This document shows, piece after piece, positions 23,801-34,389 of a DNA stretch of 64,000 nucleotides. This stretch comes from Chelonoidis abingdonii (lineage: Eukaryota; Chordata; Testudines; Testudinidae). Within the stretch, counting starts at the first letter, position 1; every line of letters starts with the position of its first letter. A program made the translations under genes and the position numbers. The DNA lies in assembly GCF_003597395.2 (NCBI RefSeq), contig NC_133782.1, forward strand, positions 1,425,250 to 1,489,249, written 5' to 3'. Below the pieces are notes generated by a model. That model was not told where the DNA came from. It ran no database searches and saw only the letters and a list, made by a program, of their open reading frames with translations.

Positions 23801-25261
23801 TCCACCACCGGGCAGTACACTTGGGGACGGAGTCCCTCCTGGCACTCAGATGAGGTGCAGAGTTCCCCTTCGGCTGCTCGTGAACAAAGGCCATGCCACT
23901 TGCTACATCTCTCAGGCACTCAGAGTCACAAGGGCCAGCGAAATGGCCTGCTCGGGGCAGAACCTGCGCCTCCGCTTATTTCCCTGTGGGGAGGGTGCCG
24001 GTGTGTGGAACGCACTCAGGAATACTGAGCTACACGCTGCTACTTCCGTGGGTACTTTTTCCTGGAGAAAGCAACTCCCTCCCCCCAGCTCAGCACCTGG
24101 CATTGGTCTCTTCCAAGAGAGGAGTGTTAAGAGTGGGCTGGGCTGTCACTGGGCTCCCGATGCACCCCCAGGCCGGGATGTGATTGAGAGCCTGGCAGCA
24201 GAGAGAGGGCATGGCCCTGAGCCTCACTGTGTTCAAGCTCCGGGCAGCTGGAACAGGATCTGGGCTGTTAAGGGTTGGGTTGGGTTGGGAGGGGGGGGGG
24301 CTGTTATCTGCTTCGTGCAGGAAAGCCCTCTGTCCTCTGGTGCTCGCCCCACCTCCTTGTCTCCAGGATGCCAGTCAGATGGACTGACTAGCAGCAAAAC
24401 ATGGTGGCACCGGGCATCTCTTGTTGCAGAGACGATAGCAGTTTATGAATATTAAACGAATTTATCCCGGAGGCCTTGGCAAAGAGCTCTCTGCTTTGTT
24501 TGTGGAGACAGTGAGTGTGCATGAGAGAAGGCTCCCACACCAACTAGCTTCTCCCTGTCCCCAGCCTTTTCAGTGCTCTTATAATGAGGGCTTTGATGGA
24601 ACTCAGAAATGTGTAGCAATGCTGAACACATAAATATTAAAGCAAACTTTCTTCTGCAGCTTTGCCATTCAGACATTGAATACAAGCTGTTCTGTTTGGT
24701 CAGGAAGAAGGGGATGCATGAGAGGAGCCAGAGAGGCTGGAAAACATCTTCCTAGTCAGACAGCATCGAGTCACTGAGATGCTCGTGTCTTCAGCCTCAA
24801 ATCTGCCTTCTGTTTTGTAATAATTTGTAAAGGTGCAGGGTGAACTGCCTCTGGCTCTGACCCAGATCTCATGAGAGGGCTTTGAATGCAGCTTGGGGAC
24901 ATTCCTAAACGGTCTCCCCTCCAGATGATGAGGCTGGGAGTGTAATCTGAACTAGAGTTCTAGTCTCCCTGCTGATGTCCGTCATGCTAAGGAATGAGGG
25001 AGAAGAGCACTGATTCTAGTGCCTCATCCTTTCCAAAAAAAATATTTGAATGAGGAGTCGGTAGATGTTGAACATGCAGAGTTTTAATCACCAGGAAAAG
25101 GAGTCCATCACCGTTGCTTGGCTAACTCTCCATCAGGTATTGAAGTGAGTTGTTCACAGGCCAGGATACAAGTTTAGGTTCTGCGGTGGTGGTGTCGCTG
25201 CAATAGGGGAGGCTTATCTGCCATCACATCTTGCTCAGGGCTTGTTTTTGTTTTTCTGCAG
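20880..25261 (+). other. CTNNBL1: Last CTNNBL1 intron (4.4 kb)
   Basis: The donor is GTGAGT and the acceptor is TTTTTCTGCAG. It contains a SINE (22605-22803), a GGGTT-like run followed by a G homopolymer (24272-24300), and otherwise no recognised repeat or gene in 20880-22600 or 22810-25260. Confidence 0.88.
22605..22803 (+). repeat. tRNA-derived SINE
   Basis: The tRNA-like head GTTCGGCCTAGTAGATAAAG and CACTGGACTTGGACACAGG is followed by GACCTGGGTTGTGTTTATGC (decayed B box). The conserved body CTCAGTTTCCCCATCTGTAA and the tail GTAAAGCACTTTGAGA come next. It lies in the + orientation inside the CTNNBL1 intron. Confidence 0.88.
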
Positions 25262-25350
25262 AGTACGCAGAGAACATCGGGGATGGAAAGAACCAGGAAT
25301 TTCGGGAGAGCGAGCAGAAGCGGATTCTGGAGCTGTTGGAGAATTTCTGA
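25262..25350 (+). CDS. CTNNBL1: CTNNBL1 terminal coding exon and stop
   Basis: The acceptor TTTTTCTGCAG ends at 25261. With the carried-over G, the exon reads EYAENIGDGKNQEFRESEQK and then RILELLENF before TGA at 25348-25350. This is the standard C-terminus of CTNNBL1. The central GDGKNQ part differs from the GDGRSP that I recall in mammals, which fits a surface-exposed tail. No truncation or extension is seen. Confidence 0.97.
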
Positions 25351-25510
25351 GACCTCTGGGTTTGAAATCTGTGCGTCTCATAACGAGGACACAGCCAGCA
25401 CACTGAGCCTGTCCGCCGCTGGCTGCCCAGCAGAAATGACTTCTCGGTTAAACCAGTTCTAATAGGGATTTCTGAGACATTAAAGTTAATTTTTTTATTT
25501 TTTTTGTTTG
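25351..25510 (+). other. CTNNBL1: CTNNBL1 3' UTR
   Basis: A short untranslated region follows the TGA. It runs to just beyond the ATTAAA at 25479 and the T-rich stretch after it. The exact cleavage base cannot be read. Confidence 0.75.
25479..25484 (+). terminator. Poly(A) signal ATTAAA for CTNNBL1
   Basis: ATTAAA lies 129 bases after the stop codon. It is followed by T-rich and GT-rich sequence (TTTTTTATTTTTTTTGTTTG), as expected for a cleavage site with its downstream element. Confidence 0.8.
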
Positions 25511-27118
25511 ATGTTTTCTGCCAAGAGACCTCAGAGCATCACAGACACTAGTGCAGCTTCATCCTGTGGCCTCTCTCCTGCATACTGTTGAGAAGCAATC
25601 CCATGCGCACAGCCTGAGGGGGTTGACAGCAGAGTAGAGGTGGGGCCTGGTAGGGAAGCGCTCACCTCCAGGTAGCAGAGTCAAATCCAGCCCAGGGGAA
25701 CACTGGTCAGGAATGTTACCACATTTCAGCAGCTTGGGGGATGGTCTCAGACAATTTCCACAGCACACAAGCTTCCATAAATGGCCCTGATTGGGCGCTC
25801 TTGTTGCCAGACTCCCTGGGCCATGGAAACAGAATTCCCCTCTCCTAGGGAGGCTTAGAGAGCCCTATCTGGGCTGTAGTAGGGGTTAAACCAAGAGAAA
25901 CGGAGGAGCGTGAGAGTGCACTTGCTCTGAGTTGGGTAAACAGTGCCCCTCCACATCTCACCCTCCTGTTTCAGCCTACTCTTCCCCCTTGTTCTGTGGC
26001 TAAACAGAACCCTGGCCCCTGAGCTATTGATCTGGGACTTCACATCTGTGAATGCAGTGCCGGTGAGAAGGAGAACCCCAGGTGCAAACTATCACAGCCG
26101 CACTGTGCAGGTCTCTGTTCCTTTCAAGGGAGTCACGGCAGGTGGGTTGCAAAGAAACTGACCAAAGCCCTTTTCTCGCTCGCCCTCCATCACTGGCAGT
26201 GTGATTCCAGATGTCAGCCAGCCAAACCCAAGTGTGTCTTTGAGCAGTGGCGCCCAGCTGGGATAGCAGCCTGCTGAGAGCATCCTTGCTTCCTTTTCTG
26301 CGCTGCTAGAGTTAATGATGGTCCTCACAAAACAGCAGAGCTCCAGTAAGCTGGACTGTGCCTAATTGAGAGAGATTTGCAGGCTGACAGCATTCGTATT
26401 TTATCTCAAAAAAAGGCCTTGTCAGGGAAGCTTTAAGGGTTCCTTCAATCATGACTTCAGGAGGCACCACTGGCCTAGGTGTATTGAATGCCATTACTTA
26501 GGGATCAGCATGGGAGTCGTGGTGGCAGCAGCTGCACAAAGCTGCAAAAACATATTTGTGGTGCGGAAACGATCTGTTCTGCCTGTTTTCCTCCCTCCTC
26601 CTTGACCCCTGTAGAAAAGAGGATCTTTAATCTTATCCTTTCAGAGATGGCTTCAGTTCTTGACAGTGCTGTGCCCTGGAATTCTTCCCTTTCCACAGTG
26701 AATTCCTGCTGGCGTCTGGCCTTTGGACTTTCATACTGGAAGATGACCTGCTGGAAACCATGTTGGTCCTTCATGAAACTGCATTTTGCACCAGAGAAAC
26801 AAGGGGGTAGGGGATGGGAAAAGAGCTGGGTGGAGTAGGTGGGATGTGATAGTAGTGATGAAAGGAATCTAAAAACTAAGAGCTACATGTTTTTTAAAAA
26901 AAAAAAAAAAAAAAAGATGGTTTTGAATATACTGAGTAGAAGAGTAACGTGAAGCATTGAACACAGGCAGGTTGTTAGTTCAGATATACAGTTGTGCACA
27001 TAATTTGCACTCAGTTACTGCAGCTGCATTCACACAAAAGGGAGGTGTGTGCACAAATTACAGAATTGGCTGTTTCTGTGCACAGTGACCCAAGTTGTGT
27101 CTTTAATCACAGTGTCAA

Positions 27119-27290
27119 GTATCAGAGGGGTAGCCGTGTTAGTCTGGATCTGTAAAAGCAGCAAAGAATCCTGTGGCACCTTGTAGACTAACATGCATCT
27201 GACGAAGTGGGTATTCACCCACGAATGCTCATGCTCCAAAGCGTCTGTTAGTCTATAAGGTGCCACAGGATTCTTTGCTGCTTTAATCAC
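27119..27290. repeat. Turtle foldback repeat with 39-bp inverted arms
   Basis: The text ATCAGAGGGGTAGCCGTGTT and AGTCTGGATCTGTAAAAGC is a high-copy element I recall from turtle genomes. Here the block 27155-27193 (containing AAAGAATCCTGTGGCACCTT) is repeated in inverted form at 27246-27284 with one mismatch, enclosing the GACGAAGTGGGTATTCACCC segment. A truncated relative is at 49968-50037. Confidence 0.85.
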
Positions 27291-27544
27291 AGTAATTGTG
27301 GGTGCAAGCTAGGGACACGTTCTGTGCACAGTCGCACGTCAACTCTGCTTCCTACCAGAGGGGCAAGATTCGTCCATGTCCATGTCTATGGCAGGAATGA
27401 GAGCAGCTTTCCAATCTCGCTGCTGTGGAGTGGCCTTAGTTCACAGCTATCTAATATTTGTTTTCCGTTAACTCTGTCCAAACCCATGGCCTTGGCTGGG
27501 CCATCAAGTGCGGAGACCCAGGGCTGGGAGATACCAAAGGGCTA

Positions 27545-27569
27545 TCTGCTCTGCTCTGCTCTGCTCTGC
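27545..27569. repeat. TCTGC pentanucleotide microsatellite (5 copies)
   Basis: Five perfect tandem copies of TCTGC. Confidence 0.95.
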
Positions 27570-30500
27570 AGTGTTTGCAGAAGTGCTGCTGTTAATGGAG
27601 CTTAGAGAACACTGGCAGTGACCGTTTTATTAAACAGCCTTTCTCTTTGTGAAACGTTCTCTTGACCTAATTAGCTATTTGCCAGATACATTTCAGTCTG
27701 CAGATAGCTCAGTATCAGATTCTTGCAGCCAGCTATATTTGCTGTAGCTTGGCCACAAAATATGGTTTCTGTTCCTTGACTAGATTAAAGTCACTTGTAG
27801 AACAGATGTCTGATGCAAGTACTTGAGTTTGCAGTTTCACAACCCCTGTTGGTGCACGTTCTCCATTTGCTCCCAGGGCTGTCTCCACAGTCAGTCATGC
27901 CCGCGAATTCCTTCTGCGAATGTTTATGAAAGGAGGGGATGGGCAAAGGGAATTTTTTTTTTTTTTTTGAGTGAATATCGGTAGGAAAAGCTGTGAGGTG
28001 CAGAGGAACTGAATTCGCAGGTCAGTGTTCAGGCTTTGCCTTGTGTGCCTCCTAGTAGCTGTCTGAGGTACAGAAGCTGCTCTCAGTTTTAGGATCAGGG
28101 ACAGATGCGCACCTGGCACTTGGAAGCGAGGACAGCTAGAGATTAAGGCGAGTGTGAGGGGGAGGGCATCCCCCTCTTGGTGATGCAGAGGCAGCAAAAT
28201 GGCCTTCAGTCTGCCCCCCACTCTCCTTCCCATGCAGCCTTAAGTGCAGGGTTGTGGCTTGGGAAGTGAGGAGCTGGGGCTGGAGCACATGGTGCTCTGC
28301 CTATTCCAAGCTGCTGCAACAGCCTCTAGACAACTATAGCAGCAGAGGGTAAATTAGACCAGCCTTGAGGCTGCTCTGACTTACATCAGAGCCAAACCAG
28401 CTCCAGAACTGGGGAGGTGTTATGCCACCTTCCTCCTCCTCCACACCCCCTCCCCTAGTTCTTGCACTAGCTTGGCTGGAATAGTGAATCGAGGGCCAGA
28501 CCAAGGGGTAGGTTGGAGCCTTATCACACCACTTATACCAGCCTAAATCCTCCGGAGCTGTAATACCCTGTTTCTGCATTGTCTGCTGATCTGTTAGCCT
28601 GTCACTGAGCACCCTTATCTGACCCATAAAACCATCACAGGGACTTGTGCTTAGAGGGCAATTCAGAAGCAGCCTGATTGAGAAGTCAATTGAAGCACAA
28701 ACAGGCCAATCTGGGCTTCAAGAAAGGAGTAAATTCACTCTTTTTCCCAGTGAAAGAAATGTCTGAGGGGATTATAAAAGTTAAAATGCCAGTGCTTATC
28801 TGCACACAAAGCCATTGGAGTGTCTCTTCCTTGTGATAGATGAGAAGGGTGGTCCAGATGTCACTGAGGTATTCGCACAGAGCTTGTTATCTTGGTACAG
28901 GTCGTCTTAAAACAGTGGAGTGATTCTAGTGCAACATGATGCTCCTTCTCTGCTAGGAAGAGCAGCAACATTGCTATATTGCCTCAGCAAAGCCCACGTA
29001 AACTCTGGGAAGGTGGAAACCAGAGAGAAACCATCTTGCACAAATGTCCCCGGGTGTCTGCAGTTTTGGGGACTCCAGTGAGGCTGTCAGAGGTTCCTAA
29101 ATCTGGAACAACTAGGCACCATTCCCCTTGGAGATAAAGTCACAGGATCCTTGCTCCTTTCTCAAGATACACTGAAGAACAGTGTGTACCTGCTGGTTAA
29201 TTGCTGGGTTCTCTTCAGCTAGCTGGCATTTGTGCCTGAAGAACCACCCAGCACATATATATCTTCAGTGAATAAATAAGTCTTGTGGAGCTGGGAAGTC
29301 ATCTTCCCACCTGCACTAAATTTTCATTAGGCAAGGGAGCTGCAGTGGGAGAGAAACAGCTGCAGTAAATTGTGGTCTGAGTTTGGGACCTGCTGCAAGC
29401 TGAGCTTTTCCACCTGAAGGATTTGCCCCTGCAGCACTTGGGCACTTGCTTCTTTCAACTTCTAGTGGCCATGATAGACTAACCAAGAGAGTTCCCTCTG
29501 GCAACATGCCAGAGCCCTCTCTAAGCTGCTGTGTGTGGGTTGTGGAGGTGACTCCGCCTCACCACAGGGCAAAGTGTGAGATCCCTTCTCCTCTGCCCTA
29601 AATTACTAATTAAGATAATTCTGCAGCTTAAAGTGCTCCTGCTGCATGCCAGGTCACTTTTGCACTAATGTTCAGTGGCACGGGAAAGCCTTCGAGATGC
29701 AAGCCAGGCACAAAGAGTCTGTGCAGCTGTGGATAAATAGCATTGTTATAATTGGGGAGGATTAAAGGGTTGAGCTAATAGTAAACTTCCTTAATGAAAA
29801 AAACTGAGTTGTAGACGGGATTTGTCCCCATGAACTTGCCTGGGACTGCTGACCCTGGGTTGAAGTTCAGAGGGCAATGCAACAGTAGCTGTGCGAAAAC
29901 TAAATGGCAAGCAGGTCTGTGTGTGTTAAATGCATTATGTTAATAGTGACGAATGAATAGGGGGTTAAATTTAAGTCCCAAGCAGGGGAAGATCAACTGC
30001 CCCACAGCGGGTGCTGCCATAGCAGACAACGAAGAACCTATTCTCACAGAGGAGATAAGAGCCTCGTTTGTTTATGGGCCTTTGGCTGACATTTCAAGAC
30101 CACTCTGCTGGAGGTGGCTGTGCCCCAGCAGTGTGGTATGGAAGTCCCAAAAACGAGGAAGGAGCGTCAGAGCGATGTCTCGGATTGTCCAGAGTCAGCA
30201 GACTTCTCATCCAAAAGCCTTCTCAGCCAAAAGCCATGAGAGAAACAGCACCTGCCCCTGAGAGAAGAGAGAGAGCAGAGACAAGACAACTGCCTGTGAT
30301 GAGGAGTGCGAGCTGCGCTGGGATCAGAAATGTCACCCTGCACGGGTGGCTCTCACCTACCTGTGACAGACACCTGAAGGGCCTGTCTCCTTATTGAGCA
30401 TTTGGGCAACTCTTGTCTCCGGTGTGCCGTGCCAGTGAAGTCCAGTGGAATGAGAACACCGTCTACTGTTACCTGGCTGCAGATGGACTTTTCTCTCTTC

Positions 30501-31539
30501 CTAGTGGAAGGCTCTGTACCCACTTGTTGTGTAAGTAGGGCCTTGTGCTGGTGTCTGGGCCTAGGCATCCTGTCCCAGTTCCTTTTCTGGAGCAGGCTCC
30601 ATGCTGGGTGGAAGCTGCATTGCCCAGGGCAGTTTGTTAAATGCGTTGGGATTCCGGAGGTAAAGGGAGCTTTAGAATCGCAAGATTAGCACTGTCCCTA
30701 GTGCAGCGCTGTGGCTGGTGCAGGTAGCCCCGGGGCCGGGCGTAGGACTGAGCCACAACATCGCCTGCCCACATACAGCACTAAATAGAGCTCTGGCTGT
30801 GACACGGGGGTCACGTGGAGCACCGATAAAACAGTGGCCTTCTGATGCCATGTTAAGGATAATCCCCTTTGGACTCCAGTCTGGTCTCTTGGAGTTTGAC
30901 CAACACACGCTGCACAATCACCACCCAGCAGTGCCGGAGACTGCTAATTGAGCATCAGAATAAAGGGAGCTGAGCCAAGCATTGCTCTTCCCACGGTGCA
31001 AAGGTGCTGGGTTTTGGTTGCCTAGTTCCACACTGAGTTTATAACCCAAGGCCCCCGAAGCAGGAAGCTCTGGGGCTCTTGGTCACAAGTTGCTGGGGGT
31101 GGAGGACTGCAAGAGATGGGTAGGGTGGGGGTTTCCCCTGTAGTGTGCTTGCCTGGTCCTTGTGCTTCCCCTTTTCACCTTCACTAGGGAATTCCCCACC
31201 CCCAGGCTGGCTACAGATACTGGGATCAGCGCAGCCCCCTCTTGGCCCTGGCAGCCAGAACCCTTTCCTCAGATTCTCCACCCAGGCGATGGGGGCAGGG
31301 TCCATTTCTTTCCAGGGTTAGAAATCAGTGGGAAGCTGCGCAGCTCTTAGCCACCATGCTGTGCAGAGCAGATAAGCCTGAGCCCACTCTGGAGCGGAGG
31401 CAAGACTCGGGTAGGTGTTTGGGCTGAAGCCAGCCTGGACAGAGGCGGGTTCTGGGAGGGGTGTGCGAAGGGCAGTCCCTTGCGTGCAGGACAGAGGAGC
31501 AGCACAGCTGTCGAAGAAGCAACCTCTTGCCACCTTTCT

Positions 31540-31680
31540 GCACTGCAGGGAGCAATAACCCCCATTGGCACACAAGGAAGCTGAGGCATGGAGAGGTTGG
31601 GACTTGGCCAAGGTCCCAGCGGAGCTGGGAACAGACCCTGGAGTCTCCTGACTGCCATTGCTCTGCCTGGACCTGAGCGG
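31540..31680 (-). repeat. SINE, reverse orientation
   Basis: AAGCTGAGGCATGGAGAGGT and ACTTGGCCAAGGTCCCAGC, followed by GGAACAGACCCTGGAGTC, are the reverse complement of the body and B-box half of the tRNA-SINE family seen elsewhere in the window. Confidence 0.7.
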
Positions 31681-31780
31681 GCTGCGTAGCCCTGTGCTTT
31701 GCGCCCGGCCAGGCCAGGCTGGCAGTGCTGGCTCCAGGGAATGAAACGACTCTAATAGCTTTGTGCAGTCAGTGCTGGGC

Positions 31781-32640
31781 TGTCATAAACAGATAGCTAA
31801 GGGTTAATGTTTCTTTTACCTGTAAAGGGTTAACAAAGGGAACCAAACACCTGACCAGAGGACTAATCAGGAAACCGGATTTTTAAAAGCTCAGGGAGGG
31901 AATGTTTGGGTCTGTGTCTCTTGTCTGTCTCTCGGCTATGAGAGGGATCTTTCTATCTAATCTTCAAGTTCTAATCTTCTGTTTCCAGTGTTAGGCTACA
32001 GGATGATAGATCAATCTGGTTTTATATTGTTTTTGTATTTACATGTGTGTAGTTCTGGATGTTAATCTGTATTTTCTTTTGAATAAGGTTGTTTATTCAT
32101 TTTTTTTTTAAGCAAATTGACCCTGTATTGTCAACCTGATACAGAGACTATGTTTATGTGTTTCTTTTCTTTTATATAAAGCTTTCTTTTTAAGACCTGT
32201 TTGAGTTTTCTCTGGGTAGGCTAAGGAACGAAGGAAGGGAAATTCTCTTTGTGTTAGATTTACGGAGGGTGAATCTGTGCAGCCTCAGGGGAAGAGGAGG
32301 AGGGGGGGAAGGTGAATTGTCCTCTCTGTTTTGTAATCAAGGAGTTTAGTACAGTAATCTTCCAGGATAACCCACGGAGGGAAGCCTGGGGAGGAAGTAA
32401 AGAGAAGACAAGGGGAGGGGTTATCTGCCTTTGGGTAAGACTCGGCTTTCTTGAGTCTTGGGGTCCCCCAGAGAAGGTTTTGGGAGACCAGAGGGAGCCA
32501 AGCCCTGGAATCCTTGGCTGGTGGCAGCGATATCAGATCTAAGCCGGTAATTAAGCTTAGAGGGTTCATGCTAGCTTTTCAGTTTATGAATGCTAAGGTT
32601 CAAATCTGAGTAGGAAGCTACAACATGGGCACCCAGGACC
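31781..32640 (+). mobile_element. LTR-like interspersed repeat
   Basis: It begins TGTCATAAACAGATAGCTAA and GGGTTAATGTTTCTTTTACC. A second copy starts at 63862 and matches closely for the 139 bases available. The interior has an AT-rich middle with GAATAAGG near 32080 and a TATATAAAG near 32173. I recall this as a high-copy turtle LTR-like family. The right end is approximate, and no internal viral genes follow. Confidence 0.65.
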
Positions 32641-33821
32641 CTGGCTAGAAGCACCTGTTGACGTGCTCGTCCTGGCACAGATGGGTTCAGCATTATTGGC
32701 ACTGGTGTCTTGTCGCACCCCCCTTCCTTCACATCACACTCCTGTGGACAGCATAACGTAAATCCACTGGGCTCCCGTCCAAAGCAGCTGGGCCTCTGCT
32801 AGCCCATGGCACGTGGATTCATCTGGTCCGGAATCCAGGGCCTTTGCTGCCGCATGCTCAGCATTCAGAATGCAGCACTCACTGTGGTGCTGCTGCTCCA
32901 TGTCCTGCTCTCTGGCTGCTGCCAGGGGATTAGAAAATCCCTTTTCACGTTCCTTTCGACTGTACAGGAGGTGGGAGAATTGACAAGAGGGCCTAGGAGA
33001 GCGGAGCTCTGGCAAGACAGGATGGCTGGGGCAGGGGTGCTGGGTGTCCCCCCCACCCCCCTGTGAGAGAAGCTCAGCACACAGCTGGGAGCTGATTTAT
33101 AAGATAGAAGCAGCGAAGCATGCAGGGAGAGAGACCGATTTATTGCATCTCGCTCTGGGTCATGTTTTCTTGTCTCTGATTGTAAACAGACTTGACTAAA
33201 GAGGTAAATTGGAAGTTAATTAGAGGGAACATGATTGATGAGACACTTTGTGTGATTTGGGAGGTGAGGGAACTTACACTCAGAGCAGAAGAGGGGCAGG
33301 AGGCCTCTGCGGCTGGTGCGATGCCCTTCCCCCCACCCCGCTTCCTCCCAGCACCGTAGCCCTTGTTCTTCTGAATCCCTTCCCGGATGAGAGGTTGGCA
33401 GCGTCACACACAGCAGTGCCCACGCAGAGTGCTCTGGCCATGGAGTTGGGTGGGTGGGTTGGGATCTGTAGCCCTGGAGCTGGTGAAATTGCACTCAAGG
33501 CAGGGGAATAGAACATGCTGTCTGCCCTCCCTGTCCCACCACTGGGGCCTGCTTGGGAAGAGCCCTTTGGGCCCCTGCATGCCCGTGCGAAAGGAAGGCT
33601 GGAGTTATCACAGCCTAGCTTCCAGCCTCCTCCTGCTCCGGGGAGAAGGAATCTGCATTTGCAGAGCAGGGAGCTCAAAGCCCTTTACCAGCAATGAGGC
33701 CATCACTAGACAGATAAGAGGTGTCAGTAGCTGGTGCGGTGCTCTGCTCTTGTTCGATGATGAGAACAGTCGGCTGCGTGCGTGTTCCCTCTGTGTGCTG
33801 TCCGAGCTCTGCGCGGGTAGC
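32641..33821. other. Intergenic, nothing identified
   Basis: This is GC-moderate unique-looking sequence with overlapping short frames on both strands and no repeat family I recognise apart from a small GGGT run near 33448. Confidence 0.6.
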
Positions 33822-34389
33822 TGACACAGCAAACCCTGAGAGACTCCCAAAGACCACAGACTCTAGTAAGGTACAAAGCCAGGTTTATTGTCAAACGAAG
33901 CACAGTAATAGTTTCCCGTAGACTGTACAGGACGTACTACGTATCTGTGCCCCCGGCAATGGACCAGTTCAGTCAGTGGTGGGACTTTCCCCTGCCCTCT
34001 AGGCTGGACAAAGACGCGCAGTCCGGGACCTACTTTTATACAGTTACAGGACAGATTACTCATCCCTGCTGACAGCCCCTTGGCCCATTGGGGGCTGTCT
34101 CCTCCTTTGATCATGTTGTTTCAAACAAATCTGTCCATCCTGCTGTCCTTTTGACTCTGTCTTTTAGATGCACCTGCCTGTTCCTCATTATCTCTGTGGA
34201 GTGTTCTGATGTCATCTTGGCACAAGTTCCTTTTATTGGCACTTACGTGTGGATGCACCTGCTTCTAGCAATCCTCTTCTCACCAACTTCTGTGAGTAGG
34301 GGCTGCCTCTGGCTCACAGCCCAGCTTTTGCTTAGCAATGCCTGGAAGTACTTTGGTTCACGCTTCAGGCCTCAGACTGGGCCTCTGAC
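33822..34389 (-). mobile_element. Solo LTR-like element, - orientation
   Basis: On the - strand it starts TGTCAGAGG, has a TATA box TATAAAAG at 34040-34033, then about 150 bases later an AATAAA at 33889-33884, and ends with CA. That order (TATA box, then poly(A) signal) fixes the orientation. I recall the neighbouring phrase CAGGTTTATTGTC on the + strand from a turtle endogenous-retrovirus LTR. No target duplication or internal region is seen. Confidence 0.7.

Larger units (their letters stand above)
1..25510 (+). other. CTNNBL1: CTNNBL1 gene, 3' part (five exons, four introns, 3' UTR)
   Basis: Five exons with GT/AG borders join in phase into the C-terminal 150 residues of beta-catenin-like protein 1, an armadillo-repeat nuclear protein. 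From knowledge of the family, it associates with the PRP19-CDC5L spliceosome complex, binds CDC5L and PRPF31, and interacts with the antibody-diversifying deaminase AID. The human protein has 563 residues, so this stretch would correspond to about residues 414-563 if the length is conserved. The window opens inside an exon, so earlier exons lie to the left. The introns are 1,921, 17,969, 625 and 4,382 bases long. All codons are intact, with no stop or frameshift, so the gene looks functional. The 3' end is set by the stop at 25348 and an ATTAAA signal at 25479. Confidence 0.95.
25511..31780. other. Intergenic DNA downstream of CTNNBL1
   Basis: No gene is supported here. Recognised items are an A homopolymer (about 26894-26914), a foldback repeat (27119-27290), a TCTGC microsatellite (27545-27569), a T run (27953-27969) and a reverse SINE (31540-31680). 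The remaining stretches, including the open frame near 29953-30397, show no family I recognise. Confidence 0.75.

Noticed and set aside
24272..24300. Telomere-like GGGTT run
   Set aside because: Only about three GGGTT units and then a G homopolymer. The unit is not the vertebrate TTAGGG, so it is a simple low-complexity run.
29953..30397. Possible exon or small gene
   Set aside because: Two overlapping frames of about 100 codons have no recognisable domain, and no convincing splice partners or promoter were found.
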